Of a DNA stretch of 42,493 nt, positions 26,988 through 37,545 are shown in pieces (the first letter of the stretch is position 1; each line of letters opens with the position of its first letter). Source of the DNA: an uncultured Pelagibacteraceae bacterium. Its GTDB lineage: Bacteria; Pseudomonadota; Alphaproteobacteria; Pelagibacterales; Pelagibacteraceae. The position numbers were made by a program, and so were the translations under genes. The notes beneath the pieces are model-generated. The model searched no databases and was not told where the DNA came from. It worked only from the letters and a program-made list of their open reading frames with translations. The stretch is from assembly GCA_902520695.1 (NCBI GenBank), contig CABYOT010000012.1, positions 1-42,493 on the forward strand, given 5' to 3'.

Positions 26988-27916
26988 TTTTTTGATGCTC
27001 TTAAAATTCTATCATTAATAGCTTCACCAATATTAATATTTGGTATTTTTTCAATAGCAATTTTTTTATAACCATTTTTTTTTACTATTCTTAACGTCTT
27101 ATATAAATTCTTTGCAGCTTGCTTTAAATTACCTGTCCTACTTATATAAAAATAGTTTTTGTCTAATTTTTTTCTTTTTTTTATTAATATATATGCTTCA
27201 TTTTGATAATTTTTTTTGGCATTTAGTCTCACAGGTATTCCAGGTGAATAATGCAATTTACTAGTACCAGGAACTTTTATTTTAATCTTTTTTTTTTTCT
27301 TATTTTCTAATGAATTAATTAATTTATAGATTAATTTACTATTTATTCCCCCAAATCTTAAGATATTAGGTTTTCCAATAAGATTTATAATCGTTGATTC
27401 CAAACCTATTTTTGAAGAACCACCATCTAAGACAAACTTTAATTTAGGACCAAATTCATCAACCACATCCTTTTTTGAAACAGGGCTTATACTTGTTGAA
27501 ATATTTGCACTAGGTGCTGCGAGTGGGTAATTAATTTTTTTTAGTAGTTTTCTAGCTAGAGGATGGCTTGGAAATCTTACTGCTACTGAATTTGAATTAT
27601 TTGTAATGATTTTTGAAATCCTGCTTTTCTTTTTTAATTTTAAAACAAATGATATCGGACCTGGGCAAAATTTTTTATAAAGTTTAATAAAAGTATTATC
27701 AATTTCACAATCTTTTTTTAGGTTATTAATGCTATAATAGTGAGCAATTAAAGGATTACTCCTAGGTCTTTTTTTTAATTTATATACTCTAGAAACAGCT
27801 TTATCCGAATACGCATTTCCTGCCAGTCCATAGACTGTCTCGGTAGGGATCGCTATACATTCATTATTATTTAAGTATTTTATTGCTTTTTTAATATTTG
27901 AATCATTCTTTTTCAT
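26984..27916 (-). CDS. threonylcarbamoyl-AMP synthase, Sua5/YrdC family
   Basis: Makes threonylcarbamoyl-AMP for the t6A modification at position 37 of ANN-decoding tRNAs. The N-terminal YrdC domain (about residues 1-200) has IAIPTETVYGLAGNA, the KRPRSNPLIAHY nucleotide/carbamate motif, VAVRFPSHP and LAAPSANIS. A C-terminal Sua5 domain follows (LHYSPGIPVRL), giving 310 aa, longer than the TsaC-only form of E. coli. It starts 20 bases from the divergent xseB and is coupled to the ABC ATPase by ATGA, an association whose meaning is unclear. Confidence 0.92.
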   Translation of the reverse strand: MKKNDSNIKKAIKYLNNNECIAIPTETVYGLAGNAYSDKAVSRVYKLKKRPRSNPLIAHYYSINNLKKDCEIDNTFIKLYKKFCPGPISFVLKLKKKSRISKIITNNSNSVAVRFPSHPLARKLLKKINYPLAAPSANISTSISPVSKKDVVDEFGPKLKFVLDGGSSKIGLESTIINLIGKPNILRFGGINSKLIYKLINSLENKKKKKIKIKVPGTSKLHYSPGIPVRLNAKKNYQNEAYILIKKRKKLDKNYFYISRTGNLKQAAKNLYKTLRIVKKNGYKKIAIEKIPNINIGEAINDRILRASKK

Positions 27917-27936
27917 ATAATATTACCAACTAATAT

Positions 27937-28191
27937 ATGAATGAAAAAAATTTGCCAGATGATATTACGTCAAAATCTTTAAATGAGCTTACTGATTTAG
28001 CAGACGAAATTGTAAAAAATTTAGAAAATGGAAATGATCTAGAAAATACATCTGAAGATTACACAAAATTATTAAAAATTAATAGATTGATTGAAAAAAA
28101 ATTCCAAAAAAATTTTAAAGAAATATCGGATAAAACAAATTTTAAAATTAAAGACATAAAATCAAATAAAAATGCAAAAAAAGTTAAATAA
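27937..28191 (+). CDS. xseB: exodeoxyribonuclease VII small subunit
   Basis: An 84-aa helical protein. The family core is recognisable in SLNELTDLADEIVKNLENGN followed by SEDYTKLLKINRLIEKKFQKNF, matching XseB (helix, L-E-G pair, second helix). It assembles with XseA, which is not encoded here, to digest single-stranded DNA. Located upstream of ispA and dxs, a common proteobacterial order, with a 20-base overlap into ispA. The sequence is short and divergent; assignment leans on context. Confidence 0.78.
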   Translation: MNEKNLPDDITSKSLNELTDLADEIVKNLENGNDLENTSEDYTKLLKINRLIEKKFQKNFKEISDKTNFKIKDIKSNKNAKKVK

Positions 28192-29041
28192 AATAATTAA
28201 TAGAACTAACAGCTATCTTTATAAATATTTTTCCAAACAAAAAAAAACTGAGCTTATCAAACCAATGCTTTACGGACTCCTACCTGGAGGTAAAAAAGTA
28301 AGATCAAAAATACTCTTTGATATTGGGTCTATATTCAAAGTAGATAAAAAAAATATTTTGCAAGTCGCAGCAGCAGTTGAATGTATACATGCTTATTCAT
28401 TAATACATGATGATTTACCATGCATGGACAATGATAATTTGAGAAGAGGAAAATTAACAACACACAAAAAATTTAGTGAGTCAACTGCAATTCTTGCCGG
28501 GAATTCTTTACTTACTATTGCGTTTCAAATTCTTAGCGAAAAAAGATTAAGGTTAGACGAACAAAAAAAAATAAAACTAATAAACTTGCTTTCTGAAAGT
28601 TCGGGACATTCAGGAATCGCTGGAGGGCAGTTTTTAGATTTAAGTTATGAGAAAATTAAAAAAACCAAAAAACAAATTATAAATATGCAAATTAAAAAAA
28701 CTGGGAAGCTATTTAGTTTCTGTTGTGTTGCTCCTATTATAATGTCTGGTAAAACAAAATACCTGAATAAGTTTAATAAAATAGGCAGTGAAATTGGATT
28801 ATTATTTCAAATTGCTGATGACCTGATAGATTTAAGAGGAAAAACATCTAGTGCAGGAAAAAAAACCAAAAAAGATGCAAAAATGGGAAAAGCTACTTTA
28901 ATAAGTTTACTAGGCACTAATAATACGATTAAATATGCAGATAACCTAAAATTAAAAATATTTAAAAGTTTAAAAATTTTTGGCAAAAAAGGCGACGATT
29001 TTAGAGAAACAATAAATTATATTTTAAATAGAACAAAGTGA
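28172..29041 (+). CDS. ispA: short-chain polyprenyl diphosphate synthase (farnesyl type)
   Basis: Head-to-tail prenyltransferase of 289 aa. First aspartate-rich motif [15 protein letters not shown] (DDxxxxD form of IspA-type enzymes), second motif [12 protein letters not shown], plus [11 protein letters not shown] and [12 protein letters not shown]. The extended first motif and the xseB-ispA-dxs context favour farnesyl or geranyl diphosphate synthesis; a second, long-chain enzyme (ispB) lies at 32686-33699. Chain length cannot be fixed by eye. Confidence 0.9.
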   Translation: MQKKLNKIINRTNSYLYKYFSKQKKTELIKPMLYGLLPGGKKVRSKILFDIGSIFKVDKKNILQVAAAVECIHAYSLIHDDLPCMDNDNLRRGKLTTHKKFSESTAILAGNSLLTIAFQILSEKRLRLDEQKKIKLINLLSESSGHSGIAGGQFLDLSYEKIKKTKKQIINMQIKKTGKLFSFCCVAPIIMSGKTKYLNKFNKIGSEIGLLFQIADDLIDLRGKTSSAGKKTKKDAKMGKATLISLLGTNNTIKYADNLKLKIFKSLKIFGKKGDDFRETINYILNRTK

Positions 29042-30951
29042 GCAATAATTATAAATTTCTAAATAATATCAATTTCCCTGATGATGTGAGAAAATTATCA
29101 CAATCTGATATTAAAATTTTGGCAGATGAGGTTCGACAAGAATTAATTGATGTTGTCTCTGAAACAGGAGGGCATTTAGGTGCGGGACTAGGAGTTGTAG
29201 AATTGACTGTTGTCTTACACTATATATTTAATACTCCTCATGACAAATTAATTTGGGATGTTGGGCATCAAACGTATCCACATAAAATATTAACTGGTAG
29301 AAAAAAACAAATAAGAACTCTTAGAAAAGGTGACGGATTATCAGGTTTTACAAAAAGATCAGAAAGTGAGTATGATCCATTTGGTGCCGCGCATAGCTCA
29401 ACTTCTATTTCATCTGCATTAGGAATAGCAGTAGCTAATAAATTATCAAATAAATCAGGCAATGTAATTGCGGTCATAGGCGATGGAGCAATAAGTGCTG
29501 GTATGGCTTATGAGGCTATGAATAATGCAGGTGAAAGCAAAACAAAGATGATTGTTGTTTTAAATGACAACGATATGTCAATTGCAAAACCTGTTGGTGC
29601 TATGAGAAAATATCTAGCAAAAATTTTATCTGGGAAAGTTTATTTTAGTTTTAGAGAAACATTAAAATTAATTATATCTGCATTTTCAAAAAGATTTAAA
29701 AATCAGGCTGGAAAAGCTGAAGATTTTTTAAGATCTGCAGTTACTGGTGGAACATTATTTAATTCTATGGGATTTTATTATATTGGACCAATAGACGGAC
29801 ACGATATTGATTCAATGGTTTCAGTATTTAATAATGCGAAAGATATTAATTATGATGGGCCAATTTTAATCCATGTTAAAACTAAAAAAGGAAAAGGTTA
29901 TTCTTTTGCTGAAAAATCAGAAGATAAATTTCATGGTGTTTCAAAATTTAACATAAAAACAGGAGAACAGGAAAAGTCAAAATCTAATACTCCCTCTTAT
30001 ACAAAAGTATTTGCCAACTCATTAATTAAACATGCCGAAAAAGATAGCAAGGTTATTGGTATAACCGCAGCTATGCCATCAGGAACAGGAATGGATTTAT
30101 TTGGAAAAAAATTTCCAGAAAGAATGTTTGATGTTGGGATAGCTGAACAACATGCGGTTACATTTGCTGCTGGTATGGCTACCGAGGGGTATAAACCTTA
30201 CGCTGCAATATACTCAACATTTCTTCAAAGAGCTTACGATCAGGTCGTTCACGATGTTGCTATACAATCTTTGCCTGTTAGATTTGCAATTGACAGAGCG
30301 GGGTTAGTTGGTGCTGATGGTCCAACACATGCTGGATCTTTTGATATAACATACCTTTCAACATTACCAAATTTTGTAGTAATGGCTGCAAGTGATGAAG
30401 CAGAGCTTGTGAGAATGATAAATACATCAATGGATATAAACGATAGACCCTCAGCTTTTAGATATCCAAGGGGAAATGGTGTTGGTGTTCAACTCCCTGA
30501 AATAACTGAGAAAATTGAGTTGGGCAAAGCAAAAATAATTAAAGATGGAAAAAAAGTTGCAATCTTAAATTTTGGAGCAAGATTACACGATTGTATTTTG
30601 GCTTCCGAAAATTTAACAAAAAAAGGAATTGATATCTCTATTGTTGATGCAAGATTTGCAAAACCGTTAGATGAAAATCTAATTTGGCAAATTGCAACAG
30701 AACATGAAGTTTTGATTACAATAGAAGAAGGTTCAATTGGGGGATTTGGATCTCATGTTAGCCAGTTTTTAAGTGAAAAAAATTTATTAGACAGTAATCT
30801 TAAATTTAGATCAATGATATTACCTGATAGATTTATCGATCATGATAAACCGGAGCTAATGTATAAGTTTGCTAATTTAGACGCTATTGGTATTGAAAAT
30901 AAAATTTTAGATACCTTAAATTCGAAAGTTTTAATTAAAAAATCTAATTAG
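29038..30951 (+). CDS. dxs: 1-deoxy-D-xylulose-5-phosphate synthase
   Basis: Thiamine-diphosphate enzyme that starts the MEP isoprenoid route from pyruvate and glyceraldehyde 3-phosphate. 637 aa, starting at GTG 29038 overlapping the ispA stop (GTGA). Motifs are [32 protein letters not shown], the TPP site [18 protein letters not shown] with [14 protein letters not shown], and [15 protein letters not shown] in the pyrimidine domain. Its TAG stop overlaps the convergent aroC stop in TTAG (30948-30951). Confidence 0.97.
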   Translation: MSNNYKFLNNINFPDDVRKLSQSDIKILADEVRQELIDVVSETGGHLGAGLGVVELTVVLHYIFNTPHDKLIWDVGHQTYPHKILTGRKKQIRTLRKGDGLSGFTKRSESEYDPFGAAHSSTSISSALGIAVANKLSNKSGNVIAVIGDGAISAGMAYEAMNNAGESKTKMIVVLNDNDMSIAKPVGAMRKYLAKILSGKVYFSFRETLKLIISAFSKRFKNQAGKAEDFLRSAVTGGTLFNSMGFYYIGPIDGHDIDSMVSVFNNAKDINYDGPILIHVKTKKGKGYSFAEKSEDKFHGVSKFNIKTGEQEKSKSNTPSYTKVFANSLIKHAEKDSKVIGITAAMPSGTGMDLFGKKFPERMFDVGIAEQHAVTFAAGMATEGYKPYAAIYSTFLQRAYDQVVHDVAIQSLPVRFAIDRAGLVGADGPTHAGSFDITYLSTLPNFVVMAASDEAELVRMINTSMDINDRPSAFRYPRGNGVGVQLPEITEKIELGKAKIIKDGKKVAILNFGARLHDCILASENLTKKGIDISIVDARFAKPLDENLIWQIATEHEVLITIEEGSIGGFGSHVSQFLSEKNLLDSNLKFRSMILPDRFIDHDKPELMYKFANLDAIGIENKILDTLNSKVLIKKSN

Positions 30952-32033
30952 ATTTTATTCTGGGCTGCATTCATTAAATAGTGATCAAGAATTACACAGT
31001 GCATCATAGCCTCTCCTATTGGAACCGCTCTAATTCCAACACAGGGGTCATGTCTTCCTTTTACAGATATTGTTGTATTGTTCCCGAACTTATCGATTGT
31101 TTTCCTCGATGACAAAATAGATGATGTTGGTTTTACTGCAAATGAAATATTTATTTCTTGTCCAGTAGATATTCCTCCAAGAATTCCTCCTGCATTATTT
31201 GATTTGAAACTTGTTTTACCTTTTTTTTTCAAAATTTCATCAGAGTTTTCCTCACCGGTCAACATCGCCGAGTTCATTCCCGATCCAATATTTACTCCTT
31301 TTACAGCATTAATACTCATCATTGCTGCTGCAAGATCCATATCTAATTTTGAATATATTGGTGCTCCAAGTCCCAAAGGAACTCCTCTTGCTCTAATCTC
31401 AATAATTGCTCCACAAGATGATCCAGCTTTTCTTATTCCAAGTAAATATTTTTCCCAAAGTTTAATAACAGTTTTATCAGGGCAAAAAAACGGGTTACTA
31501 GAAATTGTTTTGTCTTTCCATTTCTTTAAGTCACATCCTAATATTCCTAATTGTGTAACAGCACCAACAGCTTGATACTTCTTACCAATTTTATTTTTCA
31601 AAACAACTTTTGCAATAGCACCCGCCGCAACTCTAGCAGCAGTCTCGCGAGCAGATTGTCTTCCTCCACCCCTGTAATCCCTGATTCCATATTTTTTAAA
31701 ATATGTATAATCTGCATGTCCTGGCCTAAATTTATTCTTTATTGTCTCGTAATCTCTAGATCTCATATCTTTGTTGTAAATAATAAGAGAAATTGGAGTT
31801 CCAGTTGTTCTACCCTCAAAAACACCAGATAAAATATTAATTTTATCATCCTCTTTTCTTTGAGTTGTAAATTTAGATTGTCCTGGTTTTCTTTTATTAA
31901 GTTCTTCTTGTATATCGCTGTCTTTTATTCGAATATTTGGAGGACAGCCGTCAACTATACATCCAATAGCTGGACCATGTGACTCTCCCCAAGTAGTAAA
32001 TCTAAATAACTTTCCAAAAGTATTAAATGACAT
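30948..32033 (-). CDS. aroC: chorismate synthase
   Basis: Final shikimate pathway enzyme, FMN-dependent. The 361-aa protein has [19 protein letters not shown] near the N-terminus, the [36 protein letters not shown] region that binds FMN and phosphate, and PTSSI and [19 protein letters not shown] near the C-terminus. It stands alone between dxs (convergent) and pdxH (divergent, 32-base gap). Confidence 0.97.
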   Translation of the reverse strand: MSFNTFGKLFRFTTWGESHGPAIGCIVDGCPPNIRIKDSDIQEELNKRKPGQSKFTTQRKEDDKINILSGVFEGRTTGTPISLIIYNKDMRSRDYETIKNKFRPGHADYTYFKKYGIRDYRGGGRQSARETAARVAAGAIAKVVLKNKIGKKYQAVGAVTQLGILGCDLKKWKDKTISSNPFFCPDKTVIKLWEKYLLGIRKAGSSCGAIIEIRARGVPLGLGAPIYSKLDMDLAAAMMSINAVKGVNIGSGMNSAMLTGEENSDEILKKKGKTSFKSNNAGGILGGISTGQEINISFAVKPTSSILSSRKTIDKFGNNTTISVKGRHDPCVGIRAVPIGEAMMHCVILDHYLMNAAQNKI

Positions 32034-32065
32034 TATTTTAATGTATAAATTATTTTTTTAAATTT

Positions 32066-32689
32066 ATGAACGAAAAAAACTCACTTGGACTAAATCTTTG
32101 CTTTAAAGATCATAATAACCCAATAAAGCTTTTTGAAGAATGGTTCAATAAAGCAAAAAAAACTGAAATTAATGATCCAAACGCATTTGCAGTTGGAACT
32201 ATTAACAAAAATGGGTTCCCAACAGTTAGGATGGTGCTTCTCAAAGATTTTGATAAAAATGGATTTGTTTTCTATACAAACCTTAACAGTGATAAAAGCA
32301 AGGCTATCAAACATTCTTCAAAAATTTCTATGTGTTTCCACTGGAAAAGTTTACAAAGACAAATTAGAATAATTGGTATTGCAAACAAGGTAACAAAAAA
32401 AGAAGCCGATACTTATTACAATTCAAGAGCTTATGGAAGTAGAATTGGTGCCTGGGCCTCAAAGCAAAGTTCTATTTTAAAAAAAAGACAGGATTTATAT
32501 AAGTCCATTGAGGAATTTAAGAAAAAATTCCCAAACAAAAATAAGATACCACGACCCGAATATTGGTCTGGTTGGAGAATTAATCCTAAAGAAATTGAAT
32601 TTTGGTTAGATGGACAGAATCGAATTCATGAAAGATTAAAATATATTAGAAAAACCAAAAAATGGAAAAAAGTATTGTTGAGCCCTTAA
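32066..32689 (+). CDS. pdxH: pyridoxamine 5'-phosphate oxidase
   Basis: FMN enzyme oxidising pyridoxamine or pyridoxine phosphate to pyridoxal phosphate. 207 aa with PNAFAVGTINKNGFPTVRMVLLKDFD, FVFYTNLNSDKSKAI, HWKSLQRQIRIIG, SRIGAWAS and the C-terminal PEYWSGWRINPKEIEFWLDGQNRIHERL, all typical. Single-gene unit, divergent from aroC and convergent with ispB through a shared TTAA stop. Confidence 0.95.
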   Translation: MNEKNSLGLNLCFKDHNNPIKLFEEWFNKAKKTEINDPNAFAVGTINKNGFPTVRMVLLKDFDKNGFVFYTNLNSDKSKAIKHSSKISMCFHWKSLQRQIRIIGIANKVTKKEADTYYNSRAYGSRIGAWASKQSSILKKRQDLYKSIEEFKKKFPNKNKIPRPEYWSGWRINPKEIEFWLDGQNRIHERLKYIRKTKKWKKVLLSP

Positions 32690-33699
32690 AAATTTCTTTC
32701 AATACTAAAAGATGTTAAGTTTTTTAATATATTTTTTTCGTCAGACTCTTCAAATACACTTAAAGAATTAGAAGCTAAATTAATATAATGTTCTGCTTTT
32801 TTATAACACTCATTAATAATATTATTTTTTTTTATTAGATCTAGGACATATTCTAAATTTTGTTTTTCACGAAAATCTTTTTCAAAAAAGGATTTTAATT
32901 TTTCTTTTTCAAACTTATCAACTTTTTGATAAAGTAATATTATAGGCAAAGTCACTTTACCCTCGTAAAAGTCATTGCCAATATTTTTTCCAAATAATTT
33001 TAATTCAGAATTGTAATCTAATGTGTCATCTGCTATTTGAAATGTAAGGCCTAAGTTTTTTCCGTAAAATTCTAATGCATTTTTATATTTGGAATCTTTT
33101 TTAGCAATAATTGCTCCAACTTTAGTTGCTGCTGCAAACAAAGACGCGGTTTTTGAAGAAATAATATTTAGATATGTTTCTTCTAAGATATCTATTTCCT
33201 TATTGTGCTGTAACTGGAGAACTTCACCTTGTGCAATTTCAGATGATGTAGTTGCTAAAAGTTTTAATAGTTCTAAATTTCCATCCTCTACCATCATTTC
33301 AAAACATTTACTAAGTAAATAATCACCTACCAAAATTGAGGAATGATTTCCCCAAATTGTATTAAGTGTTTTTTTTCCTCTTCTTAGATCCGCACTATCT
33401 ATTACATCGTCATGCATTAAGGTTGCTGCATGTATAAGTTCTACACAAGCCGCAAGATTTACATCTCTTAATCCTTTTTGATATTCACAAATTTTAGCAC
33501 TTTGCAAGGTTAAGAGTGCTCTTAGTCTTTTTCCTCCAGTTTTTAAATGGTACTTAGTCATCTTTTGAACCAAGTCAACTTTACTTGCTAGTCTAGAATT
33601 AATTTTTTCTTCAACAAGAATCAATTTATCATCAACAGAATTTTTTAAATCTTCGTAAGAATTATTTAATTGTTTTTTTAGCTGTATTACAGTTCCCAT
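32686..33699 (-). CDS. ispB: long-chain polyprenyl diphosphate synthase
   Basis: Makes the side chain of ubiquinone. The 337-aa protein has GGKRLRALLTL, the first aspartate-rich motif LMHDDVIDSADLRRG (DDxxD form typical of long-chain enzymes), GDYLLSKCFEMM, and the second motif FQIADDTLDY. Longer and with a different first motif from the ispA product in this window, so a distinct chain length is expected (octa- to decaprenyl). Convergent with pdxH by TTAA; divergent from the S49 peptidase gene across 110 bases. Confidence 0.9.
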   Translation of the reverse strand: MGTVIQLKKQLNNSYEDLKNSVDDKLILVEEKINSRLASKVDLVQKMTKYHLKTGGKRLRALLTLQSAKICEYQKGLRDVNLAACVELIHAATLMHDDVIDSADLRRGKKTLNTIWGNHSSILVGDYLLSKCFEMMVEDGNLELLKLLATTSSEIAQGEVLQLQHNKEIDILEETYLNIISSKTASLFAAATKVGAIIAKKDSKYKNALEFYGKNLGLTFQIADDTLDYNSELKLFGKNIGNDFYEGKVTLPIILLYQKVDKFEKEKLKSFFEKDFREKQNLEYVLDLIKKNNIINECYKKAEHYINLASNSLSVFEESDEKNILKNLTSFSIERNF

Positions 33700-33710
33700 A
33701 TTTTAAAACT

Positions 33711-33741
33711 ATTATATCCAATTTATTAATATACTTATCAA
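33711..33741 (-). promoter_or_regulatory. candidate promoter for ispB
   Basis: On the minus strand TTGATA (33741-33736) and a perfect TATAAT (33716-33711) are 19 bases apart. The predicted start near 33704 would leave only about 5 bases before the ispB ATG at 33699. The -10 is consensus, the spacer is long. Confidence 0.4.
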
Positions 33742-33769
33742 TTGACGCACCTTATTCTTTAATTATAAC
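33742..33769 (+). promoter_or_regulatory. candidate promoter for the S49 peptidase-glyQS operon
   Basis: TTGACG (33742-33747), 16-base spacer, TATAAC (33764-33769). The predicted start near 33776 gives a leader of about 34 bases. Its -35 lies immediately next to the -35 of the divergent ispB promoter, the two sharing the palindrome CAATTG. Confidence 0.5.
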
Positions 33770-33809
33770 TAGGGTTTATAATATATTAAAAAAACTTATA
33801 ACAATTCTA

Positions 33810-34619
33810 ATGTTCTCATTTTTTAAAAAAAAAAAGATAATAAGTCATATTAGATTATCAGGAGTTATAGGAAATGTTGGAAGGTTCAGACAGGGAATTG
33901 AATATTCAAGTGAGGAAGAAATAATAAAAAAGGCTTTTTCAGTAAAGAGAGCTTTAGCCATTGCAATTACAATTAATTCACCAGGGGGATCTCCAGTACA
34001 ATCACATTTAATTTACAAACTAATAAAAGAGCAATCTAAGAAAACAAAAAAAAAGGTAATTGTTTTTGCCGAAGATGTGGCGGCATCTGGAGGATATCTT
34101 ATTTCATGTGCTGGTGATGAAATTTACGCTAACTCAAGTTCGATCATAGGATCTATCGGCGTTATTTCTGCATCATTTGGTTTTAAAAATTTAATTGAAA
34201 AAATTGGGATTGAAAGAAGAATTTACACTGCTGGGAAAAATAAAAGTACCTTAGACCCATTTTTGGATGAAAAAGAAGAAGATATTAATCGTTTAAAAAA
34301 TATTCAATTAGAAATACATCAAGATTTTATAGATGTTGTTCAGGAGAGTAGAAAAGAAAAACTAAACAAAAACTCTGGTATTGAACTTTTCTCTGGAGAA
34401 TTTTGGGCAGGAAAAAAAGCAAAAGAATTAGGACTAATCGATGGATTAGGAAATGCGGAACAAATATTAAGAGAGAAATATGGTGAAGACATAGAAATAA
34501 AGAAATTTGGAAAAAGTAAAGGTTGGTTATCAAAAAAGCTTTCATCTTCTGAAAATTATACTGATAAAGTAATTAGTTTATTAGAAGAAAGATCAATCTG
34601 GCAAAGGTATGGTCTCTAA
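33810..34619 (+). CDS. S49 family serine peptidase (SppA/SohB-like)
   Basis: A 269-aa peptidase of the signal-peptide-peptidase A family. Motifs: [17 protein letters not shown], the nucleophile loop [18 protein letters not shown] (Ser93), the [24 protein letters not shown] segment, and [12 protein letters not shown] with the general-base lysine (Lys143 or Lys145). Typical relatives have an N-terminal membrane anchor; here the start [20 protein letters not shown] is too short and charged for one, so the protein may be cytoplasmic or peripheral. Overlaps glyQ by 11 bases and heads the glyQ-glyS-ppdK operon. Confidence 0.85.
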   Translation: MFSFFKKKKIISHIRLSGVIGNVGRFRQGIEYSSEEEIIKKAFSVKRALAIAITINSPGGSPVQSHLIYKLIKEQSKKTKKKVIVFAEDVAASGGYLISCAGDEIYANSSSIIGSIGVISASFGFKNLIEKIGIERRIYTAGKNKSTLDPFLDEKEEDINRLKNIQLEIHQDFIDVVQESRKEKLNKNSGIELFSGEFWAGKKAKELGLIDGLGNAEQILREKYGEDIEIKKFGKSKGWLSKKLSSSENYTDKVISLLEERSIWQRYGL

Positions 34620-35481
34620 AATAAAAAAAAAAACTTTATCTTTTCAAGATACAATCTTTAACTTACAGAAGTATTGGTCTAAAAAAGGTTGTGTAATATT
34701 ACAACCATACGATCTAGAGGTAGGAGCTGGGACATTCCATCCAGCAACCACTCTAAGATCGCTTGGTCCAAAACCATGGAAAACTGCATATGTCCAACCA
34801 TCACGCAGACCAACTGATGGAAGATATGGTGACAACCCCAATAGATTGCAACATTACTATCAATTCCAAGTTTTAATTAAACCTTCACCAAAAGAAATAA
34901 AAAAGATGTATCTAAATAGTTTATCATCAATAGGTGTTAATCATGAAGAACACGATATAAGGTTTGTTGAAGATGATTGGGAAAGTCCTACATTAGGAGC
35001 TGCTGGTCTTGGATGGGAAGTTTGGTGTGACGGTATGGAAGTTACACAATTTACTTATTTCCAACAAATGGCTGGAGTTGAATGCAAACCTGTATCTGTT
35101 GAAATTACGTATGGATTAGAGAGATTGTGTATGTTTATTCAAAACAAAAAAAGTGTTTTTGACTTAATTTGGAATGATGAGGGAATTACTTACAAAGATA
35201 TTTTTCACCAGTCAGAGAAAGAATTTTCAGCATATAATTTTGAATATGCCAACACTGATAATTTATTTAAAATATTTGATATGCTTGAAGAAGAGACAAA
35301 ATTATTAGTTGAAAAACAGATTTCTCTTCCAGCTTATGATCAATGTTTAAAATGTAGTCATGTCTTCAATATTTTAGATGCAAGAGGTGTTATTAGTGTA
35401 GCACAAAGGGCTGAATATATTGCGAGAATAAGGGAACTATCTAAATCAATTGGGAAAGTTTGGATTGAAAGCCAAAGTTAA
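34609..35481 (+). CDS. glyQ: glycyl-tRNA synthetase alpha subunit
   Basis: Catalytic (class II aminoacylation) subunit of the bacterial alpha2-beta2 enzyme. 290 aa with [63 protein letters not shown] and [33 protein letters not shown], all strongly conserved. The start lies within the end of the peptidase gene; its stop shares one base with the glyS start (TAATG). Confidence 0.97.
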   Translation: MVSKIKKKTLSFQDTIFNLQKYWSKKGCVILQPYDLEVGAGTFHPATTLRSLGPKPWKTAYVQPSRRPTDGRYGDNPNRLQHYYQFQVLIKPSPKEIKKMYLNSLSSIGVNHEEHDIRFVEDDWESPTLGAAGLGWEVWCDGMEVTQFTYFQQMAGVECKPVSVEITYGLERLCMFIQNKKSVFDLIWNDEGITYKDIFHQSEKEFSAYNFEYANTDNLFKIFDMLEEETKLLVEKQISLPAYDQCLKCSHVFNILDARGVISVAQRAEYIARIRELSKSIGKVWIESQS

Positions 35482-37544
35482 TGTCAGAATTATTTGTAGA
35501 GCTATTTAGCGAGGAAATTCCTGCACGGCTTCAAATTAACGCAAGGAACGAATTAAAAAAATATATTAAAAGTTTTTTTATTGATAACCAAATTAAATTC
35601 AACGAAAATTTCAAAGTTTATTCAACACCAAATAGACTAGTTCTACATGTTGATAAAATCCCTAATGAAATAAAATTAAACGCAGAGGAAATTAAAGGTC
35701 CAAATGTTAATGCTCCTGAAAAAGCATTAGAGGGATTTATTAGATCAAACGATACAATATTAGAAAAAATCTTTAAAAAAAATACTGAGAAAGGTGAATT
35801 TTATTTTTTTAAAAAAGAGTCTAAAAAAATAAAAGTTTCAGATTTACTAGAAAAAAATTTAAGTGAAATCTTAAAAAAGATAGCTTGGAATAAATCAATG
35901 AAATGGGCAAATTATGATCTTTATTGGGGAAGACCTCTTAAATCCATTTTAGCAATATTTAATAAAAAACCTCTGAATTTTGATTTTAAACATATAAATA
36001 GCTCTAACAAAACTTTTATAGACAAATCACTAGAAGAAAGTATGAAAATTTTTAATGATTTTAATTCGTATTTAAAATTTTTTAAACAAAAAGGTATTTT
36101 GATTGATCAAGATTTAAGAAAAAAATTAATACAGACTAAAATTAATGAAATAATAAATAAAAAAAATTTAAAAATTGAGCAGAATGATGGGCTTATAGAT
36201 GAAATAGTAAATATTGTTGAAAAGCCAGCAGTAATTTTTTGTGATTTCGACAAAAAATTTTTGAATATACCCAGTGAAATATTGATAACGACTATGCAGA
36301 ATCATCAAAAATATTTACCAACTTTCGATAAAAAAAATAATCTTACACATAATTTCTTTGTGGTTTCAGATATAAAAGACACTAAAGGATTTGTTAAATT
36401 AGGAAATGAGAGAGTAATTGAAGCAAGATTAAGCGATGCTGAATTTTTTTGGGAAAAAAATAAAACCCAAAATTTAGTCAAACAAGTAGATAAATTAAAA
36501 AATATTAATTATTTTAAAGGATTAGGATCCTACTTTGATAAAATTCAACGTATGAGAAAATTATCATCATTAATTTCTGATGATTTTTTAATTAGCAAGG
36601 AAAAAATTGAAATAGCCTCATCAATTTGTAAAGTTGATTTAATGTCTGATCTTGTAGGAGAGTTTCCAGAACTTCAAGGTATTGTTGGAGGGCATTTTGC
36701 AAAGTTTCAAGGGTTTGATAAAGAAGTTTGTCTTGCTGTTTCCGAACAATATTTGCCTAATGGGATGGAAAGCAAATTACCAAAAAAAATGTACAGTGTT
36801 GCTCTATCTTTAAGTGATAAACTAGACTCATTAGTAGGTTTTTTTGGAATTAATCTGAAACCTACTAGTTCAAAAGACCCATATGCTATAAGAAGAATGG
36901 CTACAAGTCTTGTCAGATTAATTGTTGAAAATGAAATAAAAACTAAACTAAAAGATTTAATTGCTTACACCTGTTCGGTATATAATGATCAGGGTTATGA
37001 ATTTGACACCAAAAAGATACAAAACGAATTAAGTAATTTCATAATTGAGAGATTAAAAAATTATTTAAAAGAAAAAAAAATAAGACAAGATATAATTGAA
37101 AGCTCAACATTATTTCTTGGATTAGATGATTTATTAAAGTCTTATAAAAAATCTTTATGTTTAAATAAAAATATTAAAAAAGAAATCGGGTTTGAAACTA
37201 TTGCGGTATACAAAAGATGTTCAAATATATTAAATTCTGAAGAAAAAATATCTATTGATTCTCTTGGTTTTGCAGATCCAGGTTTATTTAAAAATGATTA
37301 TGAGAAAAAATTATATAAAAAAATAAATGATATAAGAAAATATTTTTTGAGTGCTGGAAAAGATGAAAATCATGAGGAAAGTCTAAAAATCTTGTCAAGC
37401 ATTAAGAACCAAGTAAATGATTTTTTCGATAATGTTATTGTAAATGATGAAGATATAATAATTAAAAAAAATAGATTAGAATTATTAAATATGTTGTGTA
37501 AAACATTTGATAACTATTTTAATTTTTCAAAAATAGACGCCTAG
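35481..37544 (+). CDS. glyS: glycyl-tRNA synthetase beta subunit
   Basis: tRNA-binding subunit of the alpha2-beta2 glycyl-tRNA synthetase, 687 aa (normal). It begins [18 protein letters not shown]; later segments are MKWANYDLYWGRPLKSILAI, TTMQNHQKYLPTFD, RVIEARLSDAEFFWEKN, DLVGEFPELQGIVGGHFA, SDKLDSLVGFFGI and KDPYAIRRMATSLVRLI. The C-terminal part is the anticodon-binding region. Coupled to glyQ (TAATG), followed 1 base later by ppdK. Confidence 0.97.
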   Translation: MSELFVELFSEEIPARLQINARNELKKYIKSFFIDNQIKFNENFKVYSTPNRLVLHVDKIPNEIKLNAEEIKGPNVNAPEKALEGFIRSNDTILEKIFKKNTEKGEFYFFKKESKKIKVSDLLEKNLSEILKKIAWNKSMKWANYDLYWGRPLKSILAIFNKKPLNFDFKHINSSNKTFIDKSLEESMKIFNDFNSYLKFFKQKGILIDQDLRKKLIQTKINEIINKKNLKIEQNDGLIDEIVNIVEKPAVIFCDFDKKFLNIPSEILITTMQNHQKYLPTFDKKNNLTHNFFVVSDIKDTKGFVKLGNERVIEARLSDAEFFWEKNKTQNLVKQVDKLKNINYFKGLGSYFDKIQRMRKLSSLISDDFLISKEKIEIASSICKVDLMSDLVGEFPELQGIVGGHFAKFQGFDKEVCLAVSEQYLPNGMESKLPKKMYSVALSLSDKLDSLVGFFGINLKPTSSKDPYAIRRMATSLVRLIVENEIKTKLKDLIAYTCSVYNDQGYEFDTKKIQNELSNFIIERLKNYLKEKKIRQDIIESSTLFLGLDDLLKSYKKSLCLNKNIKKEIGFETIAVYKRCSNILNSEEKISIDSLGFADPGLFKNDYEKKLYKKINDIRKYFLSAGKDENHEESLKILSSIKNQVNDFFDNVIVNDEDIIIKKNRLELLNMLCKTFDNYFNFSKIDA

Positions 37545-37545
37545 C

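Noticed and set aside
31078..31575. 165-codon open frame antisense to aroC
   Set aside because: Lies wholly opposite conserved chorismate synthase sequence; composition is that of a frame shadow.
34573..34609. Glycine riboswitch or T-box before glyQ
   Set aside because: glyQ overlaps the preceding gene by 11 bases, so there is no untranslated leader to hold one.
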